DNA of 64,000 bases from assembly GCA_963784065.1 (NCBI GenBank), contig CAWAQA010000008.1, positions 1-64,000 on the forward strand, written 5' to 3'. Shown piece after piece: positions 1 to 11,795 of this stretch (its first letter is position 1; each line of letters starts with the position of its first letter). The DNA is from CAWAQA01 sp963784065. Its GTDB lineage: Bacteria; Acidobacteriota; Vicinamibacteria; Vicinamibacterales; UBA2999. Both the position numbers and the translations under genes were made by a program. Under the pieces are notes generated by a model. It made no database searches. It had not been told where the DNA came from and was given only the letters and a program-made list of their open reading frames with translations.

Positions 1-170
1 CGAGCGGTTGGTACCGCATGTCACGGCAATGGACTGGTTCAGCCTTCCAGATCTCCGCCGCGCGACAGCCAGGTGCGGGACCCGCGGGACCATCTCGACA
101 GGATTGGATAGAAGAAGCTCGACCCGGCTCCCTGGACTTCGGGCGGGGCCTGTGCGTTTCCGGCGCTGCC

Positions 171-2396
171 CTACAGGGCGAGCATGTAGGTGAACTTCGC
201 GATGAGCGCGCGGTCGAGCCGGAGGTTCATCCGCTCGTCGCGGCGCTCGTTTAGACGAAGAAGAGGTCGCTCAGCGGCCGATGAATGATGTTGAACCGCA
301 GGTTCGAGCTGAGCTGATCGGTGTCGGTGTTGTACTGCAGCAGCGCGTTCAGAAAGACGCTCGTGCTGAAGTTGTAGTTGACACGCGCGGTGGCGAGCGT
401 CGAGACTTACGACCCGGTTGGCAGCTCGATGTCGTTAATCTGCAGGTTCAGCGACGCGCTCAGCTTCTCGTTCGGTCGCACGGACGGTCCGAAGGCATAC
501 GAGCGCTTGTAGCCGCCGTAAAACGTGCCGAACGAATACCGGATCGCCGGCGTCACACGCGCCGAGGGATCACCGTTGAAAACAGCGAAATACTCCGTGA
601 ACTCGTGCCGGCCTGGAAGCACAACGGCGTTGCGCGCGGGATTGAGCGTGAAGGGGACGGGGATCACCTCCACGTTGCTGTTGACGCCGAACTCCGCAAA
701 TCCGCCGTTCGACAAGGAGAACGGCAGATGGAATCCGTGAAACTGCTGATCCAGGTCGCCATCTTCCTGGAGCCTCGCCATCTCGAACTCCCAGTGCGGC
801 CGGATCTCACGGAGCCACTGGGGGAAGCCTGGCGAACGAAACGCGCGTGCGATATTGCCGGTGTAGTTATTGATGCCGCGACGCGGAATGAACCCCAGGT
901 CGTTCTCGAACTGCTCGCCGATCGCGTCGACTCCACCGCGGAACTGCCAGGAACGATCCTCGGTACTCGAGGTACCCGCGCGCGACGAAGGAATTTCCGG
1001 AGCCATCTCCGAGGGGCTCGGCTGACATCGATCTCGCCACGAACCCGTTGAGCGTGACATAGCCGAACCGGAAGTTCGCGTCGATGCCGCCCACGCGGTT
1101 TACGCCGGGCCACCTTCTTCTTTGTTCAGGAAGACCGCGCCGATGTCGGAGTTCGAGAGGATGTCGCGGCGAAGGCGCACGGCGGTGAAGTTGGCCGACG
1201 CATAGCCATCCGTCTCGCTTTGCTGAATGTTCAGGACGCCAAGCGAATTCGCGCCCGAGCGCCCCGATAGGCGGGTACCGGCGATGATCGGAATCACCGC
1301 GCCGTCATCGGACAGCCCGATGCGCCGGCTGAAGAACATGCGCATCTGCGGCGATCGGCTCAAACGACTGCCGTAGGAAATCGCGCCGCCGAAATTGCCA
1401 ATATTTCCAGCGGTCGACCCGAAGTCGAACATGCCGGCGTTCTCGAGGAAGAAGTCGCGCTTCTCGGGGAAGAACAGGCTGAAGCGGGTGAGGTTCACCT
1501 GCTGCTCGTCGGCCTCGACCTGGGAGAAGTCGGTGTTGACGGTGAAGTCCCAGACCAGTCCGGTCGTCACCCCATACTTGACGTCGAGTCCGCCATCGAA
1601 ATCTCCGCGCGTGCTTCCCTGGCCGACCGTGCTGCCGCTGGTCGACACATACGGCTTGATGCGGACGTTGCGCCCCGCTCGGATGCCGCGCATGCCGTCG
1701 AGCGTTCCAGCCATCGAGACACGCTCGAGCCCGTAGATCCGCGGCAAGCGGCGACCAGAAGCTGTCCTCGTTCAGGCGCCGCACCTTGCGCCTGAAGTTC
1801 ACGCCCCACGTCTGCGGATCGCGGTCGGCGAACTTCAGCGTGCGGAACGGGATGGCGATCTCGGCGACCCAGCCGGTTGCGGTGATGCGCGCCTCGACCC
1901 GCCAGATCCCGTCCCAGTTCACGTTGAAATCGCGCCCTTCGTTCGCAAGCTGCGCGTCCCACTTGGCGCCGGCGGGATTGGTCGCGAACTGATAACCGTT
2001 CCGCCCGTCGTGGAACGTGTCGAGGAGAATCACGAACGCGTCGCTGCCGTCGACCGCGTAGTCCTTCTTCAGGTCGGTCACCACGATTCTCGAAGGATCG
2101 GGGTCTGCCGCCATCACGCCGAAGTAAATCGCCTCCTCGTCATAGAGCACGCGGACTTCGGTGTCGAAGGTGGCCGGATTACCTTCGCTCGGCTCGTTCT
2201 GGACGAAACCGCGGGCGATCGGTGTCACCGACCAGGCAGGCTCGTCGAGGTTGCCGTCGAGGGTAATCGACGACGACGCGCGCGTCGCCGTGAGGAGCCG
2301 TTCCGGCGTTCCCGCGGGCTCGACTGATTGTGCTGCAGCGGATCCGCCGACGAGGCAGAACACCACCCCAATACTGGTAAGGTCGCGAATGATCAT
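171..2396 (-). CDS. DUF5916 / CBM9-like secreted protein with C-terminal barrel (frameshifted)
   Basis: The protein begins at 2396 with a Sec signal peptide and an Ala-rich cleavage region ending near residue 22. About residues 35-225 form a CBM9-like beta-sandwich (motifs ITLDGNLDEPAW, GYQFATNPAGAKWD, WVAEIAIPFRTLKF) that heads DUF5916 proteins. The rest is beta-rich with the family motifs FSLFFPEKRDFFLEN and RPLSDLFFVYNERRDE, and resembles an outer-membrane barrel. The frame changes near 1745, 1092, 960, 410 and 250. Each segment resumes exactly where the previous one stops and no in-frame nonsense codon is seen, so indel errors are likelier than decay. The full length of about 740 aa is usual for the family. 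Role is unproven; relatives lie among TonB-dependent and peptidase genes. It is transcribed away from the next gene. Confidence 0.8.
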
Positions 2397-2964
2397 GGCA
2401 GCTTTGAATCCGTGAACAGGTCATCAAGGCCCCGTAAGACGCCGCCACTGTATCTCATTCCAGAGAAACATCGAACTCGGAACCAGTACCGATGCAAGCG
2501 TCGGATTCTTCCGATCCAGGCGCCTTTCCTGCGCGCATCCCGTTGTGCGGGAAGCCGCTACGCGCCGCGTGGACGATGTCAATGGGCGACGCCATGACCT
2601 GTACGAGATCGATCTTACCTAGTGTTGATGTACGAGGGTCTCCGGACCGGATGGACGAGTAGCACCCGATTGCACGCTGCCTGGGACACTCAAGCGCTGC
2701 AAGCTCTCGCCGCGGGACATCGATGCTGCCGCCAACTCGTCACTGTGCTCGGTGTCCACTGCGATCAGCGCGAGGGATCGGAGGATGATGACGGCGCAGT
2801 CAGCAGGAGCTATCCAGCAGGAGCTATACTGTCCCGCACTAACCACAATCAACTGGCGCAGCCATCTGATTCTGGCGAACGGCAGGTATGACGGTGCGGA
2901 CCATGGCGTCTGCACTGCTGGATCGCTCATACCGATCCCGACAGAAGACCAGGGAGGGCATGAC
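2397..2964. other. intergenic stretch, nothing recognised
   Basis: Divergent promoter region between the DUF5916 gene and the small secreted protein. I see no convincing gene or RNA. A short direct repeat (AGCAGGAGCTAT, twice, near 2802-2828) lies in it. Confidence 0.5.
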
Positions 2965-3481
2965 ATGCTGTTTCTCGCCGTCGCTTTGACGTTGGCTCAG
3001 CAGCCCACCGGGGTGGCGCAGCAAGTACTCGAGGTTACGGGTGAAGTCGAACGGATCGATCGAGCGGGCCGGCTGGTGACGATCTCTGGGCCACCCACGG
3101 CGCAGGGGCCGATCTATTTCGGACCGGACCTGCCGATTCTCGAACAGCTCGCACGCGGCGATCGCGTGGTCGTCCGTTACTACGACGCGTACATCGGTAC
3201 AAGTGACCCCGGGCGCGAAAATCGGGATCCTGGAAGACACCACCCGGGCGGCAAAGGAGTCGGTCAACCGCCCCGATGCCGATGTCCTGCAGCAGCTCCG
3301 TCTCGTGGTGACCATCGATTCGATCGACGCGGCCACGCAGTCGGTGACTTATCACGGCGCCGACAACCGGCGAGTGCTCCGCGTCGTGCAGCACCCGCAG
3401 CTGCTCGAGGGCGTGAAAGAGGGTGACGTGGTGTCTATCACCTACACACGTGCGCGCGCCGTCAGCGTGGAAAAGAAGTAG
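2965..3481 (+). CDS. small secreted hypothetical protein (one frameshift)
   Basis: Start at 2965 is preceded by AGGGAGGG at 2951-2958, a good ribosome binding site. The N-terminus is short and hydrophobic (MLFLAVALTLAQQ), suggesting export. Reading continues in another frame after about 3200 (PGAKIGILEDTTRAAKES) and ends VSVEKK at 3481, giving about 172 aa. The body is made of two similar beta-rich halves with VTGEVERIDRAGRLVTISG and VVTIDSIDAATQSVTYHG, each followed by a segment ending in GDRVVVRY or GDVVSITYTRA. This doubled layout looks like two small OB-like barrels. I do not recognise a named family and assign no function. Confidence 0.6.
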
Positions 3482-3882
3482 CCGCCAGCAGACGTCGAAT
3501 CGACTCGCTCTCGGCGGCGTTGTATGCCTGCCCAGGCGATGGCGGTCCGTTGGCTTGGCGCCGTCCCCAGATCGACCTTTCTGCACAATTGGTTGCTAGC
3601 AAGTATGGCTTTGCCTCTGCTGACAGGCAGGGCCGCCGCTGTACTCCACGTCTGGGTTGGCTGGTACGTCGATTGCGTACCTGCTCGCGGCTCGAATCCA
3701 AACTGCCGGCACAGGAGCGCAGTTCCTGGAAAGAAGACATGGCCCCCTGTCGGAGTCGCCACGTGCTCCGGCCTGCTGCACCGGCCGTGACAGCCCGTGG
3801 GGATGCGGTGCCGATGGCGGCTGGGCAGCAAGCTGAACGATAGGAGGCTCCACTCGCCGGACGCTCGACCAAGCAGCTCTTC
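3482..3882. other. intergenic stretch, nothing recognised
   Basis: About 400 bases between the small secreted protein and the TamB-type gene. Open frames exist on both strands but none resembles a known family. No terminator with a T-run is visible. Confidence 0.45.
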
Positions 3883-6800
3883 ATGAGATTTCTTTCTCGT
3901 GCGCAACGATGGATCGTGTGGACGGTGTGCGGGCTGGCCGTCCTCGCGTCGCTGTTCGTTCTGGCCCTTCCGTACTCGACGCGATACCTGGTCGATCGCC
4001 TCGCTGTCTCGTTGAGCGATCGCTACGACATCGACTTCAGCGCGGGCCGCGTCGAGTTCGCATTGAGATCGTTGTCGTTCACGCTGCATGACGTCAGGCT
4101 CGCCACCGGCGCCGTGCCGGACTCGGCAACCGTCGTTGCCAAGCGCGTGAACCTGGACCTTGCTACAGCCGCCCTTCGTGGCGCCCTCGCGTTCGATCGA
4201 ATCGAGATCGTCGATCCCAGCGTGTCGTGGATCGCGGGAGGCGGCATGCCGGCCTCGCGTGTGCCGCACACGACGCGCACGAATTCCCGGCCGGTCATCA
4301 TCGTGGGCCGTCTCGACGTCGTCAATCTCGAGGCGACGGTTTCAACGGCGTCGTCGCTTCGCCTCACGGTGCAGGGACTGTCTGCGTCGTTGCAGGGTGA
4401 CATGCAGGGGCGGCTGATCGGCGAGATCCATGCCGACCGCGGCGTCCGGCTGGAAGGCGAGAACGTCGCAGGGTTGATCGACCGTGTGACCGCAGACGTG
4501 ACGATCGGCAGCGATGCGCTGGTCATTCGATCGCTCGTCGCCGAATCCAATAGCGGCGATCTCCGACTCAACGGCGCTCTCATGTTCGGCGAGAGCGGCG
4601 GCTACGATCTGAAATACCGCAGCACGATCGACTTGAGTGAGCTGCGAAAGTGGTGGGACCGCTCCCCTCCCACTCGTGGCCGAGTCGAGTTGTCGGGATC
4701 GATCGCTGGCGCCCTCAGAGACCCACGGCTGACCTTCGATCTGAGGGCGCGCGAATTTGCAGTGGACGCTCTCCCGGACGGGCGGATCGACGCAACCGGC
4801 CACGCGTCCGTCGACTCGATCGTCATCGAAACATGTGTGTTGCGGTCTGTCGTCGGTGACTTCAATGGCCGAGGGAGCATCGCGCTTCGCGATGGCGGCG
4901 GGCGAAGTCTGCTCGCCGGTAAGTGGAGTCTGCCACGGCTGCGCGCGCTGGCCTCGCCGCTCAACTTGGATCCTTCGAGATTGCCAGCGCTTCCGGTTTC
5001 GGGAACCGCCAACCTGTCGTGGTCCGGGCCGAGACCCGCGCTCGGGACGTTGGCCGGGGACCTTCACGTCAACTTGCGTAGACCGGGAGCGGGCTCCCTG
5101 ACGGTCGCGGGCAAGGCTGGGAGGTGGAGGCTTCATTACCGCCAGGCGCTCGCGGGCGAAACCCTCGCGGAACTTCGTCTGACAACGGTGCTGCATGGAG
5201 CCGAGCCTCTCCGGTCGAGGCTGTCCGGAGTCGTCGACGTTGGTTCACAGGACATCGCCGTCCTCTTGCGGCAGGTTCGCGAGTCGATGAGTTCCTGTGC
5301 CCGCCGTCGTGGATGTCGTGCGGTCAGGACACGTCACAGCCCGCGGAACTGTCGCCGGGTCGATCAGCGAGCCCGTCGTCGATCTCCTCGTCTCTGCAAG
5401 CGATGTGTCGGCTGGCGATCTGGACGCCATTCAGGTGGCAGGAGCGGTGCACGCGGACCGGAGGCAAATCGTGTTGAAGCCACTGGCCGTTGACACGGCC
5501 GCCGCGCATCTGGAGATGCGAGGATCGATTGGCTTCGCAGGTATGGAGAGCACAGGAGAGTTCGACGTACGGATCGACGGGCCCGGCAGGCTTGCGCCGA
5601 TCGTCCCGGCCGACTGGCGCCCCACGGGATCGATCGCCGCCAAAGGATCGTGGAGCGGCCGGCTCGATCGGCCCCGCGTGTCTGCGCGACTGACGGGCGA
5701 GGAGTTGATCGCCAACGGTCTCCACTTCGAAAGCCTGGCCGGTGACGTCGAGGTCGTGGACGACGAAGTGCGGGTGCACGACCTGCGTTTGTCGCAAGGC
5801 AACGGTCAACTGCGCGTTGAAGGCCGCTACAACATCCGCGAGCGCGCCCTGTCGACAACGGTCGAGGGACGCGGTCTGCGCGTGACACTCCGGCGGCTAT
5901 GGTCGCCTGCGGGCGACGACCCCTCAGTGGCTGACGCCGATCTGGAGAACGTGTCGATTGACATGCGTCTCGAAGGCTCGGTGCTCCGGCCATCGGGAGA
6001 AGTGTCACTCACCGCTGACTCCGTGCGGCTGAGCGGTCGCGACGTCGGCGCGGTGGTCGCGCGAGCGCACACAGCGCAGGGGCAAATACGCCTCGACCTG
6101 GAGGCTCCGCGTTTCGGCGCGGAGGCGAGTGGCTCTGTCACGCTCCAGTCGCCGCGGCCCTGGACCGCAGACGTGACGCTGAACAACGCCGATGTTGTTC
6201 AAGCCCTCACGCTTCTGGGCGTGAACCCGGAGACCGTGGCGGGCAGCACAGCGGCGCTGTCGGCGTCAGGTCGGGCGAGCGGGAATCTCGACACACCTTC
6301 ACTCTCGAAGGTGACGATGGAGGTTCGGGCGCTGGACGGGCAGGTGCGTGGCCAGCCCCTCTCGCTCGTTCAGCCTGCACGTCTTAGCCTCGATGGGAGC
6401 CGGCTTGCCCTCGAGCCGGTGCAGCTCAGACTAGGCGGGCTGTCGGTTCACGCAGCCGGATCGTGGGGGGCGGCTCGAGACACTCCCGCCGAAGGCATCG
6501 CGGTAACCCTCGACGGCCGTGTCGAGGATGTCCTCGCGTACTTGCCGGCAGCGTCCCGTGACCGACTGAGCGTCGAGGGTCCGCTCGGGGTGAACTTGAG
6601 CATTCGCGGTGGCGCCGATCTCGCGTCGATTTCCGGCGATGCTTTCGCACAGTTGACTTACCTCGGAGAAGGCCCCTGAGCGCGCGAGCAGCCGGCCGGC
6701 GCGCGCGCGGACTCTCTCTGGAGAAGTACGCCTGGCGCTGAACCTGCGCGCCACTGCATTCGATCTCAACGCGGTAGACGGAACAATCGTCGCGACAACG

Positions 6801-9800
6801 CTGGCCATCTCGGCAGGGCAGTTTCCGATTGCGCAGCAGGCGCCAACCAGGCTGCGCCTCGAGAAAGGCCAGATACACATCGAGCAGTTCGACTGGAAAT
6901 TGCCTTCGGGCGCGCTGGCCGCCTCCGGAACGATCGGACTCGGCCCGCCGAACGACAGCGACGTGCATGTCAGCGGCGAGACGTCCCTCGCGCTCGTGGA
7001 GGCCTTTCTGCCAGCGGGCGGCGCCGGCCGCGCGGCATTCGACATCCGGATTGCCGGACCGATCGACAGCCCGCAGTACCGAGGGGGCGATCGAGCTCAC
7101 GGACGCAAGCCTCGTCCTGCCTGAGGGACGAGTCTCGTTCGCAGGATGGACTGGGCGGCTGGAGGTCACCGGAGAGACCGTCGCAGCCTCAGCGCTTCGC
7201 GGCCAGGTCAACGGTGGCGACGTCTCGCTCAACGGGACCGTCACTCCGACGCGGGACCGCGCAGGCGTCGCCGCTGACCATCACCGCGAGGAGCGTGTTC
7301 CTGGAGATCCCCCGTGGCCTGAGAAGCGAGCTCAATGCCGATCTGACCTGGCGCGATCAGAGCGGGCGCGCGGCGCTGTCTGGCACGGCGACGATCACGG
7401 CCGACCCGTTCACGGAACCCGCGACAGCCCTGGTCCGCATCGTGTCGGCGTTGACACGAGCGTCGAGCGACAGGCGCCGGGCGCTGCCGCAGTGGCTGGG
7501 CGACACGACGCTCGACGTCACGCTCCAGTCCAACGGTCCGCTGACACTGGAAAACAGCGTCGGCAACGTCGATATGGTTCCGGATCTGCGCCTGACCGGC
7601 ACGATGTCGGACGCCGGGCTGGCCGGCTCGATCGCCATCGTGGACGACGGCCGCATTCGAGTCAGTGGGAGGTCGTATCGACTGAGGGAGAGCGCCATCG
7701 TGTTTACGCCCGAGCAGGGTCTGGTGCCGCGACTGAACGTCTTTGGCGAGACTCGAATCAGCGAATACGAAGTCACGGTCAGGCTTTCCGGGCCCGCCGA
7801 CGCGATTGAAATGAGCATGAGCTCCAATCCGCCGTTGAGCGACCGCGATCTCCAATCGCTGGTGGTGACAGGCCAGACCGCTGGCCTCACGGGTGAAACG
7901 GCAAACAACGACGCGTTTGCAGTCGGCGCCGCCTCCGGAGATGTGCTGGGGTTTGCGGGGCAGTTTGTGGGGCTCGACTCGGTGCGTGTCGGCAGCAGCG
8001 ATGATCTCGAGCTCGTGTCGAGCGATGTCGAACCCTCGACCCGGCTGACGGTTTCAAAACGCTTCGGCCAGCTCTTCGAGCTGGTGCTCTCCGAGAATCT
8101 GGATGACAGCGAATTGACGTGGGTCATCATCTATCGTCCACGGCCGGGCTACCAGGTGCGGCTATCCTCGAGCGAAGGCGAGGAGAACACCCTGGAATTC
8201 CGGCAGGAACTCACTTTCGGGCCGGGCTCCGCGCTGCGGCCCGCCGTTGTTCGAGCGGAGAGAGTGTCTGATGTCGTGGCCGGGATCACAGTAAGCGGTG
8301 ATCCGGGATTCAGTCCATCGGAAGTGCGCGACGCTCTCGAGCTCCGCGAGGGTGACCGCTTTGATTTTCGCGAGTGGTCGCGGGATCGCGACCGCGTCCA
8401 ACGCCTTTACTACGACCTGGGCTACTACGCCGTCCACGTGACGCCGACGAGGAAAGTGGGCGACGCCACGCCGCAGCGACGCGAAGTCACGCTCGACTAT
8501 CGCATCCTCCGCGGTCCGCGCACCGAGCTCGAAGTGACTGGTTATCCGGCGTCCGAGAGGCTGGCGGAGATCCTGAAGAACGCGTGGAACGACGCCTTGC
8601 TGCCGGAGCTCCTTGCCGAGGACCTGGAAAGCGCGGCGCGCGCTCACTTGAGTGCGGAGGGTTATCTTCGCCCGCACGTCGGCGTCACCCTGGACAACTC
8701 ACGGTCGGGCGTTCAGCGCGCCTTGGTGCAGGTAACTCCGGGCGCGAGGACCACAGTCAGGCAACTCACCTTCGAGGGGAACCAGGCGATTTCCACGAGC
8801 GCCCTGCAGACGTTTGCGAGTGAGCGCGCACTGGCAGCGTCGGTCTGGACCAATCCCGCTCCGCTGGTCGAGGATATCGTCGCCGAATATGCGTCGAGAG
8901 GATACCTGGCGGCGACGGCCGCCGTGGGCGACCTCCTCCTCGAGGGCGATCGCGCGACGTTGCCTGTCCTCATCTCGGAGGGGCCGCTCGCCCGCGTCGA
9001 GACGCTCCAGTTCTCAGGTGTGTCGGCCGCGCGCCAGCAGGGCGCAGAGGCCGCGCTCGGTCTTGCGATCGGCTCACCGTTTGCGGATGGCGCCGAACGG
9101 GCGGCACGTGTCCGACTCGAGCGCTACTACCGCGACCGCGGTTATCGCGATGCGCGGGTAGAGGCAACAACCCGCGTGGCGGAGCGCGACGGACGTGTCG
9201 ATCTGGGCTTCACCGTGACCGAGGGACCGCTCTACGTCGTTCGCGGTGTTCGCGTCGAAGGCGCGCAAAGCACGAGCGACTCCATGGTCGATCGCGCGGT
9301 CACGATCACATCCGGCGCGGCTGCCGGACAGTCCGAAGCGGCCGAGACCGAACGACGTTTGTACGGCCTCGGAACCTTCCGCGCCGCCGCAGTGCGATTC
9401 GAGCCCGTGGCGTCCATGTCTTCAAAAGAGACGGTGGCCGTCGACGCAGTGGTCGAGGTGCAGGAAGCTCGCAGGTACCTTTTGCGATACGGCATCGCGT
9501 TGTCCAACGAGTACGAGGCGACGCTCGACGAAGACCAGCAATCTGTCGGCGTCGCCGCGGATCTTCGCGACCGCAATTTCCTTGGCCGAGGCATCGCCCT
9601 GGGGCTTGGCGCGCGCCTCGAGCCGGATATGGCGAGTGTCCGTGGTCTGTTTTCGATGCCGCGCCTGGCATCGCTGCCTGTTCGGACGAACGTTTCACTC
9701 ACCGTCCGCACCGAGAACGAGACCAGCTCGACGGGAACTCTGTACTCTGACGATGAGACCAATCTCACCCTTGAACAGCGCTGGCGGCCTCGTGGCTGGC

Positions 9801-10490
9801 TGGAGTTGGCGTGGGGATACAGCGCCTCGGATCGTGCCGTGGCGTTCGAGTTGCCCGAGCCGCCGGCCCGGCCGATCAGCTTCGACGGCGTCCTTGCGTC
9901 GATCAACGCGACGGCCGTCCTGGACAAGCGCAACAGCGTGTTCGACCCCACCCGCGGGTGGTTTTACTCGACGAGCCTCCAATGGGGGCTCCGGGCGGTC
10001 GGCTCGGATTTCGACTACCTGCGGACGCTCATTCGCGGCTCGGTACTATCAACCGATCGGCCCGGTAGTGCTCGCGTCGAATGCCCGATGGGGACTTCTC
10101 CAGCGGCTCGGTGGCACTCCGCCGCTGACCGTCTTTGACATCTTTTTCAAGGCCGGCGGCACTCAGACCGTGCGCGGCTACAGGCAGGACGAGCTTTCGG
10201 CGTACGACGTCATGGACATCCCGCTCGGCGGAACACGGCTGGTGGTGTTCAACGAGGAGATTCGATTTCCCATCTTCCGGATTGTGAAGGGCGTGCTCTT
10301 CGCCGACGCCGGCAACACCTTTGCCCAACGCACAGGCTTCTCATTCTCGGATCTCGAGGTCGGGGTGGGGTTTGGCCTCCGCATCACGACACCCCTGGCG
10401 CCCGTCCGCATCGACGTCGCCTATCCGGTGCCGGGACGTCCCGGCCTGGCGAGCCCGCGATGGCACTTCTCAATCGGCCAGATGTTCTGA
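3883..10490 (+). CDS. TamB-TamA type fusion: AsmA/TamB rod joined to five POTRA domains and an Omp85 barrel
   Basis: One polypeptide of about 2,200 residues. It starts at 3883 with an inner-membrane signal anchor (IVWTVCGLAVLASLFVLALP). Residues about 40-1455 are the repetitive beta-strand rod of the AsmA/TamB (DUF490) family, closing with a TamB C-terminal domain (LVVTGQTAGL, WVIIYRPRPGYQVRLSS). It runs straight on into five POTRA-like units from about residue 1460 (LYYDLGYYAVHV, FEGNQAISTSAL, YYRDRGYRDARV), then from about 1860 a 16-strand Omp85-type barrel with the loop-6 motif VRGYRQDE (10170) and a terminal Phe. The rod-to-POTRA junction near 8240-8270 sits inside an unbroken frame (7214-10138), so the fusion is not made by a frameshift. 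Elsewhere the frame changes near 5293, 6676, 7085 (GGGGG run), 7250 and 10040. By family knowledge TamB and TamA act together in outer-membrane protein insertion and lipid transport; here they would span the envelope as one chain. Confidence 0.85.
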
Positions 10491-10499
10491 GGGTGCTCG

Positions 10500-10807
10500 T
10501 GCGCAACCTCTCCGTCCGGAACTCGACACCGAGTGGAATGAAGCGGTCGAGGCATTCGTCTTGAATCGAACGACAACGCGCTCCGCGTGCGCGTGTGCAT
10601 AGAATTCAAAGCCCACCGCGTCGCCGTTGACGATCGTCGCGCCACCAAGCCGCGCCCACTCTGTCAGGATCTCCCTGGCGGGCGCGTCGCTGGCGACGAG
10701 CATACACGCCCGTCTCTGAATTCGAGTTGGATCGATTGCCAGGCAGAGGCGAGCCCGGCACAGCAGAAGACGATCACGAGCGCAGCGACCGCGTTGTGAA
10801 CTTTCAT
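10500..10807 (-). pseudogene. truncated STN (secretin/TonB short N-terminal) domain protein
   Basis: From an ATG at 10807 there is a signal peptide (MKVHNAVAALVIVFCCAG, then ASA), and after a one-base frame change near 10700 the segment LVASDAPAREILTEWARLGG followed by ATIVNGDAV. This matches the STN domain that heads secretins and FecA-like receptors. The expected second half of the domain is missing: the sequence after residue 60 is unrelated and runs into the 3' end of the convergent Omp85 fusion gene. I read it as a remnant, possibly of a longer type II/IV secretion or TonB protein. Confidence 0.5.
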
Positions 10808-10871
10808 TCGGTGCAGGCTCTGGCCGGGCCGCGCCGGCGGGGCGGCCCTGGCCCTGAAGACGCCAGCTCGT

Positions 10872-11007
10872 TCATCCGCCGACGTGGAAGGACAGGTCCA
10901 CCGTAAGAATCACGTCCGAGCTGCCGGCCGAGAACGGGATGGCGATGAACGGAGTAATCGCCACGTTGCGGTGGAAAGCGAATGCGACGCCTGATTGATT
11001 GAGTACC
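10872..11007 (-). pseudogene. C-terminal remnant of an outer-membrane beta-barrel protein
   Basis: About 40 codons ending in FHRNVAITPFIAIPF and VILTVDLSFHVGG, an alternating polar/hydrophobic pattern typical of the last strands of an outer-membrane barrel. The 5' part is replaced by repeat copy A, whose edge lies near 11008; the same open frame continues upstream through the repeat but codes for unrelated residues there. Either the repeat truncated the gene or it marks a rearrangement joint. Confidence 0.4.
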
Positions 11008-11213
11008 GGATTCGAGCCGAACAGCAACGCGCGAAGCACGTTGCTTGCTGCCCTAGAAACCACCCGTGCCGCCATCGACTGAGCCGAAGGCGAAGGAGGT
11101 GGCGGAGAGGTGGTATTCGAACCCGAATCGCACCTTTTGAATTCTGTAAATTACAGATTCCACATTGCCGACATTGCCATGAATGCCTGAGCACCTTGCA
11201 CGCCGTTGCACGC
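11008..11213. repeat. tRNA-Ser-tail repeat, copy A
   Basis: One 90-odd-base unit (hairpin arm GCAACGCGC/GCACGTTGC, then CCTAGAAACCACC) followed by the terminal unit which, on the minus strand, carries a T-arm-like GGGTTCGAATACC and CTCTCCGCCA, like the 3' end of a tRNA-Ser with its encoded CCA. Beyond it lie a near-perfect dyad (TCTGTAA..TTACAG) and about 75 bases shared with copy B, reading on the minus strand as a coding end AMWNL-stop. The rest of a tRNA gene is absent. Similar copies occur at 30732, 44049 and 47611. Confidence 0.7.
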
Positions 11214-11372
11214 TGGCTGAGCCGTATGAGCGCACCTGTAGCGCTACTGCTGGATCCATCGATCGTGCGCGGACTCCGCTCCGAGCGACAGACGCTACGC
11301 TCCGGCAGACTCCGCGTCTGTGACCTGAGTAAACCACTCCGTCGCGGCGTCGATGTTCAGCGCGATGTCGGA

Positions 11373-11619
11373 TCAGCGGCGCATCCGGAGTCGCACCGTG
11401 CCGTGGCGCTCACCCGGCTCGATGCGAATCGCGCCACTGCGGTAACCTCGGGATCGGCTCTCCGCTCTTTTGCACCCGACAGCGTCCCTCGACGATCAGC
11501 GACAACTGCACGCCGGAGTGCGCGTGCCATGCTGTTCGCGCCGACGGCTCAAGCGCAACCCGGTACATGTTTACGGTCGGTTCGTCCGAGAGCCGGTCGA
11601 TTCGTGCGATGCCTTGCAC
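11373..11619 (-). CDS. small cupin-domain protein (one frameshift)
   Basis: Starts at 11619 (MQGIARIDRLSDEP). The cupin metal-binding motif 1 is visible as AWHAHSGVQLSLIVEGRCRV. After a frame change near 11450 the chain continues AIRIEPGERHGTVRLRMRR, which fits motif 2 and the end of a single-domain cupin of about 82 aa. Relatives are small metal-binding proteins, often dioxygenase- or isomerase-like, but the substrate cannot be told. It lies downstream of, and in the same direction as, the flavin monooxygenase. Confidence 0.65.
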
Positions 11620-11795
11620 GCTCAGTGAGATTCTTCGGATCTACTGGACTCGGTAGGTAATGGGACACCTGAAAATCGTCATGGTGTCATAGAAGTCACG
11701 CGCCCCCCGGCGTTCCGCTCCGTGCTGTCTGCGCGCGGTCGGCCGAGCCGCAAAGGCCCACTGCTCGATGAGCGCTCGACGCAGTCGCGACGACC

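Noticed and set aside
2622..2966. Overlapping open frames upstream of the small secreted protein.
   Set aside because: Composition is typical of chance frames and no motif is visible.
8200..8300. TamB and TamA as two adjacent genes joined by a sequencing error.
   Set aside because: The junction lies inside one continuous frame with no nearby frame change, stop or ribosome binding site.
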